DNA of 64,000 nucleotides. Source: Couchioplanes azureus (lineage in GTDB: Bacteria > Actinomycetota > Actinomycetes > Mycobacteriales > Micromonosporaceae). The notes beneath the pieces are model-generated. The model made no database searches. It was not told the DNA's origin and saw only the letters and a list, made by a program, of their open reading frames with translations. The position numbers and the translations under genes are program-made. The stretch spans positions 372,001 to 436,000 of the forward strand of contig NZ_BMQY01000002.1 in assembly GCF_014648355.1 (NCBI RefSeq). The letters run 5' to 3'. The stretch's first letter is position 1. Each line of letters begins with the position of its first letter. Positions 36,503-46,261 of this stretch are shown piece by piece.

Positions 36503-37284
36503 TGGGCACCGCGGGAGGGATCCGGACCCGGCTGCGCCGCGGCCTCGCCGTGGCCCTGGTGCTGGTCTGCGTGGCGCTGGCGCTGCGCGCGGGCGGCTGG
36601 TTCGGCGGCCCGGTCGAGGCGATGGAGCCGGCCGGGGTGGTCACCGACGACGCCGGCGACGGGCTCGCCACCACGACCTTCGACGGGCCGATGGTGCGCA
36701 AGCGGGCCGCGATCGCCATCCACCCGGCGAAGGGCGCCGACCGCGCGCAGATCGCCTCGGAGCTGCGCGCGGCGGCGGCGGCCGCGGGCGTCGGCACGCT
36801 GACGGACGCGACCTTCGCCGTCTTCAGCGCCCAGATGCTGGAGTATCTGGTGCCGGAGATGACGTTCGTGCTCCCCGAGGGCACCGCGGTGGCGGACGGC
36901 GAGGCGTTCATGCGCGACCACCAGCCCCGTACGGTGGCGTTCTACCTGGTCGAGCCGGTGGTCGTGCACGATCTGACCTTCGGGGTCGTCCCGGCGCCCG
37001 GGGTCGACCCGGCCGACGTGCTGGCCCGGGTGGACCGCGAGGGCATCCTGGCCGACTCGCTGAACCACTACGTGCCCACGGTGCAGAAGTCCGGGCTGAC
37101 CGTGCGGTACTTCGGCGCGGTTCTCAGCGACGGCCGGATCCTCGCGGTGCGCGAGGCGCTGGGCCGGGCCGCCGGGGTGCCCGCGGAGCGGGTGGCGGTG
37201 TCGGCCAACCTGCCCGGCCCGGGAGTGGACCTCTCCCAGGGCCTGCCGAACCTGGTGGAGGGGCCGCGGCCGCACCACGGCTGA
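36502..37284 (+). CDS. Membrane-anchored partner of the multicopper oxidase, unknown function
   Basis: 260 residues; the ATG overlaps the oxidase stop by 1-2 bases (TGATG). One N-terminal helix (GLAVALVLVCVALALRAGGW) anchors a soluble domain outside the cell. There are no cysteines after the anchor and no recognisable enzyme motif; the text (FVLPEGTAVADGEAFM, VVHDLTFGVVPAPGVDP) suggests an alpha/beta fold. I do not recognise the family. Coupling implies it positions, matures or tethers the oxidase. Confidence 0.6.
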   Translation: MGTAGGIRTRLRRGLAVALVLVCVALALRAGGWFGGPVEAMEPAGVVTDDAGDGLATTTFDGPMVRKRAAIAIHPAKGADRAQIASELRAAAAAAGVGTLTDATFAVFSAQMLEYLVPEMTFVLPEGTAVADGEAFMRDHQPRTVAFYLVEPVVVHDLTFGVVPAPGVDPADVLARVDREGILADSLNHYVPTVQKSGLTVRYFGAVLSDGRILAVREALGRAAGVPAERVAVSANLPGPGVDLSQGLPNLVEGPRPHHG

Positions 37285-37299
37285 GCCTCTGACGCCTGC

Positions 37300-37335
37300 C
37301 TGAAGGCCGTCCTCCGTCGAGGGGACGGCCTTCAG
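37300..37335 (+). terminator. Perfect 13-bp hairpin after the oxidase operon
   Basis: CTGAAGGCCGTCC (37300-37312) and GGACGGCCTTCAG (37323-37335) pair fully with a 10-nt loop, 15 bp past the stop. There is no U-tract. Confidence 0.75.
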
Positions 37336-37359
37336 CTCGTGCTCAGCCGGACCTGAGGG
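37331..37359 (+). promoter_or_regulatory. 11-bp-phased heptamers before the peroxidase gene
   Basis: TTCAGCT (37331), CTCAGCC (37342) and CTGAGGG (37353) at 11-bp steps, ending 71 bp before the ATG. CAGGAT at 37379 stands 26 bp from the third unit's start, the same spacing as CATGGT in the PKD promoter. The first unit overlaps the terminator stem, so two units are independent. Confidence 0.5.
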
Positions 37360-37430
37360 CGACCACACCGGCCACGTCCAGGATGTGCGAATCACACGGA
37401 TTCTCCCCTGACTCCCCCGGAGAACGCCTC

Positions 37431-40400
37431 ATGAAGCTCCCCCTCGGTCTCGCCGTCGGCAGCCTGCTCGCCACGACCCTGATCGCCACCCCGGCCGCCG
37501 CGGCGCCGGCCGGCCAGGGTTTCACGATCACGCCCGCGGACCTGGCCTACATCCTCAAGCAGATCAAGATCGCCGAGGCGCACGCCGCGGCCACCACCAG
37601 CGAGACCGGCCCCTGCGGGGCGCTGCTCGGCACCGGGCCCGACCAGCTGCCCAGCCCGCTGCTCTCGCAGGGCCTGCGCACCGTCGACGGCTCCTGCAAC
37701 AACCTCGTGGCCGGGCAGGAGCACTACGGCGCCGCCGACCAGCTCTTCCCCCGGCTGAGCGGCAAGGACTTCACGGCGGCGGAGAACGCTCCCGCGGGCC
37801 TCTTCGGCCCCGGCAGCCCCGCATTCCCCACGACGTACGCGGACAAGCGCGCGAACAACACCGTCGTCGACTCGCAGCCGCGCCTGATCAGCAACCTGAT
37901 CGTCGACCAGACCGCGGCCAACCCGGCGGCGGTCGCGGCGGCCGGCAACCCGGTACGCAGCCAGTCCGGCGCCACCACGCCGGCCACCGACGGCGCCACG
38001 ACGCTGTTCATCCCCAACGTCACCACCGACGTCGGGCTGAGCGCCCCGTACAACTCGTGGTTCACCCTCTTCGGGCAGTTCTTCGACCACGGCATCGACC
38101 AGACCGTCAAGGGCGGCGGCACCGTGGTGGTCCCGCTGCGCGCCGACGACCCGCTGATCGCCGGCCCCGACCGGACCCCGGGCACGGCCGACGACCCGAA
38201 GCCCGGCGACGCGCGCTACGTGCCCCCGTCGATGCGGTTCATGGCGCTGACCCGCGCCGCCAACCAGCCCGGCGCGGACGGCAAGCTCGGCACCGCCGAC
38301 GACGTGCAGGACGCCAAGAACACCGACTCCCCGTTCGTCGACCTCTCGCAGACGTACACCTCGCACGCCGCGCACCAGGTCTTCCTGCGCGAGTACGCCG
38401 ACGACGCCGCGGGCCGCCCGGTCTCCACCGGCCGGCTGCTGTCCGGCGCCGCCGGCGGCCTGCCCACCTGGGCGGAGACCAAGCGGCAGGCGCGCGAGCG
38501 GCTCGGCCTCGCCCTCACCGACGCCGACGTGCTGGACGTGCCGTCGATCCTCACCGACCCGTACGGCAAGTTCGTCCCGGGCCCGGCCCGCGGCCTGCCC
38601 CAGTACGTGACCGCCACCGGCCTCGTCGAGGGCGACCGGGCGAACCCGGTGCCGGTGCCGGCGAACACGCTGCGCTTCGACACGCCGTTCGTCACCGACA
38701 TCGCGCACCACGCCGACCCGACCCCGGTCGACGCCGACCACAACCCGGCCACCCCGAGGGTCGCGCCGCGCCCCGACGACGACCAGGGCGCCTCCGCGGA
38801 CTTCGCGAGCCAGCCCGCCGGCACGTACGACGACGAGATGCTGGCGGCGCACTACATCGCCGGCGACGGCCGGGCCAACGAGAACATCGGCCTGACCGCC
38901 GTGCACCAGATCTTCCACTCCGAGCACGAGCGGCTGGTGGGCGACATCGAGCGGGTGCTCACCGACGCCGGCGGCCCGGCGCTCGCCGAGTGGAAGCTGG
39001 GCGAGGCGTGGAACGGCGAGCGGCTCTTCCAGGCGGCCCGCTTCGTCAACGAGATGGAGTACCAGCACCTGGTCTTCGAGGAGTTCGCCCGCAAGATCCA
39101 GCCGGGCATCAACCCGTTCCAGCCGTTCGCGTTCACCCAGAGCGAGCTGAACCCGGCGGTGTACGCGGAGTTCGCGCACTCGGTCTACCGCTTCGGGCAC
39201 TCCATGCTCACCGAGTCGATCTCCCGTACGGACGCGGACGGGGCGGACACCTCGATGTCGCTGCTCGACGGGTTCCTCAACCCGATGGCGTACACCGCGA
39301 ACGGCACGCTCTCCCCCGAGCAGGCCGCCGGCGGGATCGTCATGGGCATGTCGGAACAGGTCGGCAACGAGCTCGACGAGTTCATGACCGACACCCTGCG
39401 CAACAACCTGCTCGGCCTGCCGATGGACCTGGCCGCGATCAACATCGCCCGGGGCCGCTCGGAGGGCGTGCCCTCGCTGAACAACCTGCGCCGCATCCTG
39501 CACGAGCGCACCAACGACGGGCGGCTGGCGCCGTACCGGAGCTGGGTCGACCTGGGTGAGCACCTCAAGCACCCGGAGTCGCTGGTCAACTTCGTCGCCG
39601 CGTACGGCGGGCACCCGTCGGTGCGCGCCGCGGGCACCGTGGCGGCGAAGCGGGCCGCGGCCCGCGCCATCGTCGACCCGCAGCCCGGCGACGTGGCACC
39701 GGCCGACGCCGCCGCGTTCATGAACGCCACCGGCGCCTGGACCACGGCGACCTCCGGCCTCGACCACGTCGACCTGTGGGTCGGCGGCCTGGCCGAGACC
39801 ACCCAGCCCTTCGGCGGCCTGCTGGGCAGCACCTTCGACTACGTCTTCGAGAGCCAGCTCACCAACCTGCAGAACGGCGACCGGCTGTACTACCTGGCCC
39901 GTACGCCGGGCATGAACCTGCGCGCGCAGCTCGAGGGCAACTCGTTCGCCGAAATGATCATGCGCAACACCTCGGCGCACACCCTCAAGGCGGACGTGTT
40001 CGCCACCGCCGACTGCAAGTTCCAGCTCGCACACCTGGACGGCACGGAGGCCGGCTACCGGGCCGCGGGCAACCGGGTCACCGACGACCCCGGCACCGAC
40101 TGCGACGAGCAGGCGCTGCTGGTCCGCATGCCCGACGGCACCATCCAGTACAAGGCCCGCAACACCGTCGACGCGCCCGGCATCAACGGCCAGTCGGTCT
40201 ACAACGGCACCGAGGGCCGCGACCGCGTCGTGGCCGGCAACGACAACGACACCCTCTGGGGCAACGAGGGCGACGACGTCCTCGAGGGCGGCGCCGGCGG
40301 CGACCACGCGCTCGGCGGCGAGGGCGACGACGTCCTCACCGACCTCGGCGGCGACGACATGCCCAAGGGCGGCGACGGCAACGACGCCATCGACGCCGGC

Positions 40401-43082
40401 CCCGGCCTGGACGTCGTCAACGGCGGCACGGGCAAGGACTTCACCAACGGCGGCGCCAACGCCAACGACACCTTCGGCGGCGAGGGCGACGACTTCCTCA
40501 TCGCCGGCGACGGCGAGGACGCGGCCTGGGGCGACGCCGGCGACGACTGGATGGAGGGCGGCAACTCCCCCGACCTGCTCCAGGGCGACAGCGGCAACCT
40601 GTTCTTCCTCGACGACTCCAACAAGCCCGGCCACGACGTGCTGATCGGCCAGGGCGGCGACGACGACTACGACATGGAGGGCGGCGACGACATCGGGGTG
40701 CAGGGCCCCGGCATCGAGAAGAACGCCGGCGGCTCCGGCTACGACTGGTCCATCGCGGCGACCCGCGAGCAGGGCGGCGACGACCAGCCGATGGACGCCG
40801 ACCTGGACCTCCCGCTGAACCCGCTGGACGTCCTCGCGGTCGGGGTCCGGGACCGCTACAACGAGCTCGAGGCCCTCTCGGGCGGCGCGGGCGACGACGT
40901 CCTGCGCGGCGACGACGTGATCCCGTCGACCGTGGGCGGCGACGGCGGCGGCTTCCTCGGCTGCGACGCCCTCGACGCCGCGGGCATCGCCCGGATCAGG
41001 GGCCTGGACCAGGTCGTCACGCACCTGCCGACCCCGGCCTCCGCGGTGGGCAACCAGAGCGGCCGCCCGTGCGACCTGCACGGCAACGTCTGGGGCGAGG
41101 GCAACATCCTGCTCGGCGGCGCGGGCGACGACACCATCGAGGGCCGCCTCGGCGACGACATCCTCGACGGCGACCGCTACCTGACCGTCCGGCTCAGCGT
41201 CCGCGACGCCCAGGGCAACGAGATCCGCTCGGTGCGCAGCATGGCCGAGCTCCAGGCCGACGTCTTCGCCGGCCGGGTCGACCCCGGCGACATCGTCACC
41301 GTCCGGGAGATCCTGACGGCGCCGGCCGCGGGCCAGGACACGGCGGTCTTCTCCGGCACCCGGCACCAGTACGCCGTCGACCCGTTCGGCGACGCCCTGG
41401 TCGTGTCCGGCCCGGACGGCACCGACATCCTGCGCAACATCGAGAAGCTGGCGTTCGCCGACCAGACCGTCGAGGTCACGGCGCCCGTCGCCTTCGCGGG
41501 CGTCACCGCCTTCGCCGGCGACGGCCGGGCCACGGTGCTGTGGACGCTGCCGGACGAGACGGCCGGCGACCGGATCACCGGCTTCACGCTGGAGCGCACC
41601 GACGGCGGCACCACCGTGACGACCGAGGTCGGCGACGCCACTGCCCGCACCCTGGTGGTCCCGGGCCTGGCCAACGGCGTGGCGGTCAGCTTCCGGATCC
41701 GCGCCACCACGGCGGACGGCCCCGGCGACTGGACCGCGTGGTCGGCACCGGTCACCCCGGCGCCGCGCACCGGGGAGCCCGGCGACGACGCGGGCACCGG
41801 CGAGCCGGGGAACGACGACGCCGGCGAGCCCGGCGACGAGGACACGGGTGAGCCCGGCGACGGCGACACCGGCGGCGACACCGAGACGCCGGTGGACCCG
41901 GCTCCGGAGACGCCGGTGGACTCCGGCGCGGGGGCCCCCACCACCCCGGCCAACCCGGGGAACCCGACCAACCCGACCACGCCCACCCGCCCGGTCACCC
42001 CGACGGCACCCGACGCCCCGACCATCGGCACCGCGACGGCCGGCGACGGCACGGCGGTGGTCCGCTGGACCGCACCGGCACACGACGGCGGCACCCCGGT
42101 CTACGGCTACGAGATCCAGGCCCTGGACCACGAGACGGGCGTCGTGCTCGGCGTGGACGTCGCCGGGCCGGACGCCACGGAGATGACGTTCACGGATCTG
42201 GTCCGCGGCGCGGCGTACTCCTTCTGGGTCCGCGCGGTGAACGCCGCGGGAGCCAGCGAGTTCTCCGCGATCTCCAACCGCGTGGTGCCGACGGGCCCGG
42301 CCACGGGAACGCCCGGCAACCCCAGCCCCGGCACGCCGAGCGACCCGGGCACGCCGAGCGACCCGGGCCTGCCCAGCAACCCCGGCACGCCGAGCAACCC
42401 CGGCACGCCCAGCAACCCCGGCACCCCCGGCGCGCCGGCCGACCCGGGTGCACCCACCGCCCCGGGGCCGGGTGAGCAGCGCACCGCGCCGGGCAGCCCG
42501 CGGATCGGGCGGGCCACCGCCGGCAAGGGCCTCGCGGTCGTCCGGTGGACCGCGCCGGCGGACAACGGCGGCATGCCGATCACCCGCTACGAGGTGCAGG
42601 TGCTCGACGCCGCGACCGGGACCCCGGTGGGCAAGGTCCGCACCGCTCCCGCGACCGCCTCGGTGCTGTCGGTCACCGGCCTCGCCAACGGCAAGGCCTA
42701 CCGCTTCCGGGTCCGGGCCGTGAACGGGATCGGCACGGGCGCCCTGTCGCCGGCCTCGGCGGCGGTCACGCCCCGGACGGCCCCGGGCCTGCCGCAGCGC
42801 CTCACCGGCACCCCGGGTGCGGCCCGCGGCGCGCTCACCGCGACGCTGCGGTGGACGGCTCCCGCCTCGACCGGCGGAGCGCCGGTCACCGCGTACCGGA
42901 TCACCCGCCAGCGGCTCGACGCCGACGGCTCCCGGCGCGGCGCGCCGATCGTGACGACGGTCTCCGGAAAGGCCCGCTCGTTCACCTTCACCGGCGCGAA
43001 CAGCCGCTACCGCTGCACCGTCCAGGCCGTCAACGCGGCCGGGGCGGGCCGGGGCCGGGCGCTCACCGTCAAGACGCGGTGA
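37431..43082 (+). CDS. Giant secreted haem peroxidase with RTX-like repeats and fibronectin-III domains
   Basis: 1883 residues from ATG 37431 (GGAG 9 nt upstream). Signal peptide [18 protein letters not shown] to about 27. Residues about 170-830 form an animal-type (myeloperoxidase/PF03098) haem peroxidase: distal GQFFDHGID with Gln216, Asp219, His220; catalytic Arg481 and Glu484 (RANENIGLT), matching MPO Arg239/Glu242; proximal His590 (YRFGHSM). The two haem-ester positions Asp and Glu are kept. Residues about 930-1250 hold GGxGxD-type Ca-binding repeats. Then an acidic GEPGD linker, and three or four FN3 domains joined by Pro-rich linkers. It likely oxidises halides or phenols in the matrix. 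Confidence 0.9.
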   Translation: MKLPLGLAVGSLLATTLIATPAAAAPAGQGFTITPADLAYILKQIKIAEAHAAATTSETGPCGALLGTGPDQLPSPLLSQGLRTVDGSCNNLVAGQEHYGAADQLFPRLSGKDFTAAENAPAGLFGPGSPAFPTTYADKRANNTVVDSQPRLISNLIVDQTAANPAAVAAAGNPVRSQSGATTPATDGATTLFIPNVTTDVGLSAPYNSWFTLFGQFFDHGIDQTVKGGGTVVVPLRADDPLIAGPDRTPGTADDPKPGDARYVPPSMRFMALTRAANQPGADGKLGTADDVQDAKNTDSPFVDLSQTYTSHAAHQVFLREYADDAAGRPVSTGRLLSGAAGGLPTWAETKRQARERLGLALTDADVLDVPSILTDPYGKFVPGPARGLPQYVTATGLVEGDRANPVPVPANTLRFDTPFVTDIAHHADPTPVDADHNPATPRVAPRPDDDQGASADFASQPAGTYDDEMLAAHYIAGDGRANENIGLTAVHQIFHSEHERLVGDIERVLTDAGGPALAEWKLGEAWNGERLFQAARFVNEMEYQHLVFEEFARKIQPGINPFQPFAFTQSELNPAVYAEFAHSVYRFGHSMLTESISRTDADGADTSMSLLDGFLNPMAYTANGTLSPEQAAGGIVMGMSEQVGNELDEFMTDTLRNNLLGLPMDLAAINIARGRSEGVPSLNNLRRILHERTNDGRLAPYRSWVDLGEHLKHPESLVNFVAAYGGHPSVRAAGTVAAKRAAARAIVDPQPGDVAPADAAAFMNATGAWTTATSGLDHVDLWVGGLAETTQPFGGLLGSTFDYVFESQLTNLQNGDRLYYLARTPGMNLRAQLEGNSFAEMIMRNTSAHTLKADVFATADCKFQLAHLDGTEAGYRAAGNRVTDDPGTDCDEQALLVRMPDGTIQYKARNTVDAPGINGQSVYNGTEGRDRVVAGNDNDTLWGNEGDDVLEGGAGGDHALGGEGDDVLTDLGGDDMPKGGDGNDAIDAGPGLDVVNGGTGKDFTNGGANANDTFGGEGDDFLIAGDGEDAAWGDAGDDWMEGGNSPDLLQGDSGNLFFLDDSNKPGHDVLIGQGGDDDYDMEGGDDIGVQGPGIEKNAGGSGYDWSIAATREQGGDDQPMDADLDLPLNPLDVLAVGVRDRYNELEALSGGAGDDVLRGDDVIPSTVGGDGGGFLGCDALDAAGIARIRGLDQVVTHLPTPASAVGNQSGRPCDLHGNVWGEGNILLGGAGDDTIEGRLGDDILDGDRYLTVRLSVRDAQGNEIRSVRSMAELQADVFAGRVDPGDIVTVREILTAPAAGQDTAVFSGTRHQYAVDPFGDALVVSGPDGTDILRNIEKLAFADQTVEVTAPVAFAGVTAFAGDGRATVLWTLPDETAGDRITGFTLERTDGGTTVTTEVGDATARTLVVPGLANGVAVSFRIRATTADGPGDWTAWSAPVTPAPRTGEPGDDAGTGEPGNDDAGEPGDEDTGEPGDGDTGGDTETPVDPAPETPVDSGAGAPTTPANPGNPTNPTTPTRPVTPTAPDAPTIGTATAGDGTAVVRWTAPAHDGGTPVYGYEIQALDHETGVVLGVDVAGPDATEMTFTDLVRGAAYSFWVRAVNAAGASEFSAISNRVVPTGPATGTPGNPSPGTPSDPGTPSDPGLPSNPGTPSNPGTPSNPGTPGAPADPGAPTAPGPGEQRTAPGSPRIGRATAGKGLAVVRWTAPADNGGMPITRYEVQVLDAATGTPVGKVRTAPATASVLSVTGLANGKAYRFRVRAVNGIGTGALSPASAAVTPRTAPGLPQRLTGTPGAARGALTATLRWTAPASTGGAPVTAYRITRQRLDADGSRRGAPIVTTVSGKARSFTFTGANSRYRCTVQAVNAAGAGRGRALTVKTR
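40230..41180 (+). repeat. RTX-like Ca-binding nonapeptide repeats in the peroxidase
   Basis: Repeated [24 protein letters not shown] nonapeptides (GGxGxDxLx) and related [17 protein letters not shown] blocks, interrupted by other sequence. They should form a Ca-filled beta-roll outside the cell. In RTX exporters such repeats mark type I secretion, but here an N-terminal Sec signal is present. Confidence 0.75.
41770..41890 (+). repeat. Acidic GEPGD linker repeat in the peroxidase
   Basis: [24 protein letters not shown] imperfect repeats code for a highly acidic disordered linker between the peroxidase/RTX region and the FN3 domains. Confidence 0.6.
42322..42438 (+). repeat. Hexapeptide (GTPSNP) minisatellite in the peroxidase
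   Basis: About six 18-bp units coding for [18 protein letters not shown], a rigid Pro-rich spacer. Copy number is prone to change between strains by slippage or recombination. Confidence 0.7.
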
Positions 43083-43109
43083 CGGCTCCGCACATCCGGT
43101 GAGGCACCT

Positions 43110-43141
43110 TCCGGCGGCGCTGCGCATGCAGCGCCGCCGGA
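43110..43141 (+). terminator. Perfect 14-bp hairpin after the peroxidase gene
   Basis: TCCGGCGGCGCTGC (43110-43123), loop GCAT, and its exact complement (43128-43141), 27 bp after the stop. No U-tract. Confidence 0.75.
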
Positions 43142-43205
43142 TCCGTTGCTCCCCCGCCGCCGCGGACGGTGTGGCGATCGACCTCCGTCGAAATCGGCAG
43201 GCATC

Positions 43206-44237
43206 ATGCATGTCATGACTGTTCCGCGTCCCCCCGCGCCCTGGCTCATCCGGCCGGTGAAGCTCCCGGCCACCACCCCGCCGCCGCTGACCGGCGCCTG
43301 GTCGCCGTCGGACACCCGGCTCGACGACGCCGAGTTGCTGAGCGTGCCCAGCGGGCACGGCCCCGAGGACGTCGTCGTCGGCCCGGACGGCCACGTCTAC
43401 TCCGGCACGGACGACGGCCGCATCTGGCGCTGGCCGCCCGACGCGCGTCCCGGCGCGGCGCCCGAGCTGGTCACCGACACCGGCGGCCGCCCGCTCGGCA
43501 TCGAGATCGACCCCCGCGACGGCAGCCTCGTGGTCTGCGACGCCTACCGGGGCCTGCTGCGGGTGACCGCGGACGGCGCCATCGCCGACCTCACCGCCCG
43601 GGCCGGCGGCAGCCCCATCCTGTTCTGCAACAACGCGGCGGTGGCCCGCGACGGCGTCGTCTACTTCACCGACAGCTCGAACCGGTTCCCCGTCTCGCAC
43701 TGGCGGCGGGACCTGCTGGAGCACCGGCCCAACGGGCGGGTGCTGGCCTACCACCCGGGTACCGGCCGGACCGACGTCGTGGCCGAGGGCTTCTACTTCC
43801 CCAACGGGGTGGCACTCACCCCGGACGAGGACGCGCTGCTGCTCTGCGAGACCGTGGCCCACCGGCTGCTGCGGCTGTCGCTGCCGGACGGCGCCGTACG
43901 GGTGCTGGGCGATCTGCCGGCGTACCCGGACAACATGTCGGCCGTCGGCGACGGCACCTACTGGATCGCGCTCGCGAGCCCGCGGGTGGCCGTGGCCGAA
44001 CGGCTGTTGCCGTACCCGATGCTGCGCCGCCTGGCGGCCGTGCTGCCCGAGCGGCTGCAACCACAGCCGCAGCCGTACACCATCGCCGCCCGGGTCGACG
44101 GCGACGGCGCGGTGCTGCGGACCCTGCACGGCCCGGCCGGCCGTTACGTGATGACGACCGGGGTGCGCCAGCACGGCGACACGCTCTGGCTCGGCAGCCT
44201 CACCGAGAAGGCGATCGCCCGCACATCCCTGTCCTGA
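43206..44237 (+). CDS. Strictosidine synthase-like / SMP-30-type beta-propeller
   Basis: 343 residues; ATG 43206 preferred over 43215 because AGG precedes it. Six-bladed propeller text: GHGPEDVVVGPDGHVYSGTD, GRPLGIEIDPRDGSLVVCDA, YRGLLRVTADG, FCNNAAVARDGVVYFTDSS, FYFPNGVALTPDEDALLLCE. These proteins include lactonases and esterases, and strictosidine-synthase relatives from bacteria lack the alkaloid condensation role. There is no signal peptide. The enzyme probably hydrolyses a lactone or phosphotriester, but the substrate is not known. Confidence 0.8.
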   Translation: MHVMTVPRPPAPWLIRPVKLPATTPPPLTGAWSPSDTRLDDAELLSVPSGHGPEDVVVGPDGHVYSGTDDGRIWRWPPDARPGAAPELVTDTGGRPLGIEIDPRDGSLVVCDAYRGLLRVTADGAIADLTARAGGSPILFCNNAAVARDGVVYFTDSSNRFPVSHWRRDLLEHRPNGRVLAYHPGTGRTDVVAEGFYFPNGVALTPDEDALLLCETVAHRLLRLSLPDGAVRVLGDLPAYPDNMSAVGDGTYWIALASPRVAVAERLLPYPMLRRLAAVLPERLQPQPQPYTIAARVDGDGAVLRTLHGPAGRYVMTTGVRQHGDTLWLGSLTEKAIARTSLS

Positions 44238-44365
44238 CCCGGCCGTGCGATTTCCGTCATGATGAAGGGCGCCCGGCTCCGATCATTTCTTTTTCCTCCA
44301 CAATGCCGCCTGAATTTGTCGTGCGCCGTTAACAGCCGGCCCCCAGGAATGCAACAGACAGTTTC

Positions 44366-44393
44366 TTGGAACGACGCAATAACGGCTTAGGCT
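44366..44393 (+). promoter_or_regulatory. Promoter candidate of the SSI-type inhibitor gene
   Basis: TTGGAA (44366-44371), 16-bp spacer and TAGGCT (44388-44393) fit the main vegetative sigma of actinomycetes, about 73 bp before the ATG. The surrounding 150 bp is A/T-richer than usual. Confidence 0.45.
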
Positions 44394-44466
44394 CACCGGC
44401 GGCCCGGACCACACGACGGACGGGCGGCACGGTCCCCACGACGGACCCCGGTCAAGGAGGAAAATC

Positions 44467-44892
44467 ATGAACGCATTCGCGCGCGGCGCCCTCAGCCTGC
44501 TCGCCGCCTGTGCCACGGGCACGGGCGTCCTCGCCGCGACCGCGGCACCCGCCGCCGCGGCACCCACCGCCGCGACGGCTCGCACCGCATCGTCCACGTT
44601 GGCGCTGATGGTCTACGACCAGACCGGCGCGGCGCCCAGGATGTCGCTGCTGACCTGCGATCCGGTCGGGGGCGCGCACCCGCAGGCCGCCGGCGCGTGC
44701 GCCGCCGCCGCGAGCGTCAACGGCCACCTCGGCGTGCTCGACCTGAATCCCCACGGCGCGTGCACCCGCGAATACCAGCCGGTCACCGCGAGCGCCCTCG
44801 GCTCCTGGGAGGGGCGCCCGGTCCGCTACAGCGAGACGTTCTCGAACCGCTGCGAGATGCTGCGCCAGACGGGCCCGCTCTTCGACTTCTGA
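44467..44892 (+). CDS. Subtilisin inhibitor-like secreted protein (SSI family)
   Basis: 141 residues with AGGAGG before the ATG and a signal peptide to about residue 32. It matches Streptomyces subtilisin inhibitor: LALMVYDQ, MSLLTCDPVGGAHP, four Cys giving the two SSI disulfides, YSETFSNRCEM and a terminal TGPLFDF. The reactive loop reads CTREYQPV: Cys99, then P1 Arg101 and P1' Glu102. SSI itself has Met at P1, so this protein is predicted to favour trypsin-like proteases as well as, or rather than, subtilisin. It probably tempers exoproteases such as those at 3-11 kb. Confidence 0.92.
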   Translation: MNAFARGALSLLAACATGTGVLAATAAPAAAAPTAATARTASSTLALMVYDQTGAAPRMSLLTCDPVGGAHPQAAGACAAAASVNGHLGVLDLNPHGACTREYQPVTASALGSWEGRPVRYSETFSNRCEMLRQTGPLFDF

Positions 44893-44945
44893 CCCGGCCG
44901 TGCGGCGAGCATCCGCAGTCCGGGGGCTCGCCCGGGCACATGCCG

Positions 44946-44980
44946 GACGCCCGGCTCACCTCAGGGATGAGCCGGGCGTC
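44946..44980 (+). terminator. Perfect 13-bp hairpin after the inhibitor gene
   Basis: GACGCCCGGCTCA (44946-44958) and TGAGCCGGGCGTC (44968-44980) with a 9-nt loop, about 54 bp after the stop. Confidence 0.7.
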
Positions 44981-45150
44981 GGCCGTGCGTCGCGCTGGCG
45001 TGATCGATTGATCACTGACGGTATATCGGTTGGCGGATCGGTCGGGTCCGGGTCGGGCGGTCAGCCGGTGTCACGCCCGTCCGTGCTGTGCGACATTGTC
45101 GCGCGGAGCGGTGCGGGAGGGCGGGACTGGTGACACCCCAGGAGGGTTTC

Positions 45151-45333
45151 GTGGACGACGCGCTGCTGGCGTACGACGCCGGCCGCAGCGACGCCCTGGC
45201 GGGATGCCGTGACGCGGAACGGGCACAGCATCCCCGGACGGGAGCGGATTACCGGATGGGTTTCCTCGACGGTCGCGTCGAGATTTTCCGGATGTTCTCC
45301 CAGGTACGCGAAATCCTCGACGAGAACAATTAG
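45151..45333 (+). CDS. Small hypothetical protein
   Basis: 60 residues from GTG 45151, chosen for GGAGG 6 nt upstream; longer starts (45130, 45088) lack such a site. The protein (VDDALLAYDAGRSDALAG, then YRMGFLDGRVEIFRMF) is charged and probably helical, with no signal peptide. I do not recognise it. It overlaps the convergent TAT-protein gene by 4 nt at the stops. Confidence 0.55.
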   Translation: MDDALLAYDAGRSDALAGCRDAERAQHPRTGADYRMGFLDGRVEIFRMFSQVREILDENN

Positions 45334-46133
45334 CCCCGGGTCCAGCTCCAGTTCTTGAACTCCGCCTCGTGCTGCGGCGCCCAGGTGGCGGTCGAGCCGG
45401 GCCAGATGGAGATCGCCTCGGCCTGCAGGCGGGCGGAGACGTCCGTGCCCCAGCCGCTCTTGGGCGTCCGGCTGTACGGCGCCGGCAGCTTGACGCCGTC
45501 GATCACCAGCTCCACCGCCTGGTTCACGGGGTCCACGAGGTACGACACGGCGTGCCAGGCGGTGTCCGGCTTGAGGTAACCGCCGTTGATCCATCCGGAG
45601 CCGTTCCACACCAGGATCGCGCCGAAGTTCGACTGCCACGGGTTGAGCACCCACTGGAACGCGGTGCCGTGGTCGACCCGGGTGTTGATGCCGTCCCACA
45701 CGAACAGCCCGCCCTCCACCGTCTGCGCGTTGCGGGCGCCGCCGGCCGTCGAGGGGATGTACGGCATCCGGAACGAGTACGAGGCCCGGTGCGCCATGGC
45801 CATCATGGACACGTCGGTGAGCCGGTGGAACGACAGCACGTGGGCCATCACGCCGCGGTTGCGGACGTTGGCGCGCAGGCGCGTCTGGGTGCCACCGTGC
45901 TCGGCGGCGATGTCGGCGTCGGTGACCGGGCTCTGGCCCGCGGCGGCGTACACGCCGTCGCCCACGATGGTCGTCCAGCCGGTGAGGTCGCTGCCCGTGC
46001 TCGTCCCGGCGCCGACGGCGAGCGCGGGGGTGGCCAGGCCGGCCGAGGCGGCCGTGCCGGCGACGACGCCCGCGCCCAGCAGGGAGAGGAAGCGGCGGCG
46101 GGAGGTCGAATTGTGGAAAATGTCGGTGTCCAT
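45330..46133 (-). CDS. TAT-exported protein with lectin/jelly-roll-like fold, unknown
   Basis: 267 residues from ATG 46131-46133 (a TTG at 46140-46142 is also open). The twin-arginine signal is SRRRFLSLLGAGVVAGTAA. The mature part is Trp-rich beta sequence (FVWDGINTRVDHGTAFQWVL, WHAVSYLVDPVNQAVELVID), the pattern of concanavalin/LamG-type carbohydrate-binding or polysaccharide-lyase domains. No catalytic set can be named. An inverted repeat 16-61 bp upstream of the gene may be its operator. Confidence 0.6.
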   Translation of the reverse strand: MDTDIFHNSTSRRRFLSLLGAGVVAGTAASAGLATPALAVGAGTSTGSDLTGWTTIVGDGVYAAAGQSPVTDADIAAEHGGTQTRLRANVRNRGVMAHVLSFHRLTDVSMMAMAHRASYSFRMPYIPSTAGGARNAQTVEGGLFVWDGINTRVDHGTAFQWVLNPWQSNFGAILVWNGSGWINGGYLKPDTAWHAVSYLVDPVNQAVELVIDGVKLPAPYSRTPKSGWGTDVSARLQAEAISIWPGSTATWAPQHEAEFKNWSWTRG

Positions 46134-46148
46134 GACCATCAACGGTAG

Positions 46149-46194
46149 GTAGCCGCGGGCGCGGACAGGTCAGCCGTTCGGGCCGCGCGGCTAC
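46149..46194. promoter_or_regulatory. Inverted repeat upstream of the TAT-exported protein
   Basis: GTAGCCGCG (46149-46157) and CGCGGCTAC (46186-46194) are perfect 9-bp arms 28 bp apart. A second dyad, AGAATG-TGG-CATTCT, lies at 46218-46232 beside A/T-rich sequence. They look like regulator sites for the leftward gene. Confidence 0.4.
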
Positions 46195-46261
46195 GTACCT
46201 CATGGCAGTTTTTGTCTAGAATGTGGCATTCTCCACGAGAAAAATGCTCAAGTTCGCGCCC

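Noticed and set aside
42322..42438. CRISPR-like or satellite array
   Set aside because: The 18-bp repeats have no spacers and keep a reading frame coding for GTPSNP, so they are a protein linker.
37392..44174. A 2260-codon open frame on the minus strand opposite the peroxidase gene
   Set aside because: It is a shadow created by extreme third-position G/C. The plus strand has signal peptide, active-site motifs and repeats, while the antisense product is low-complexity Val/Arg/Gly.
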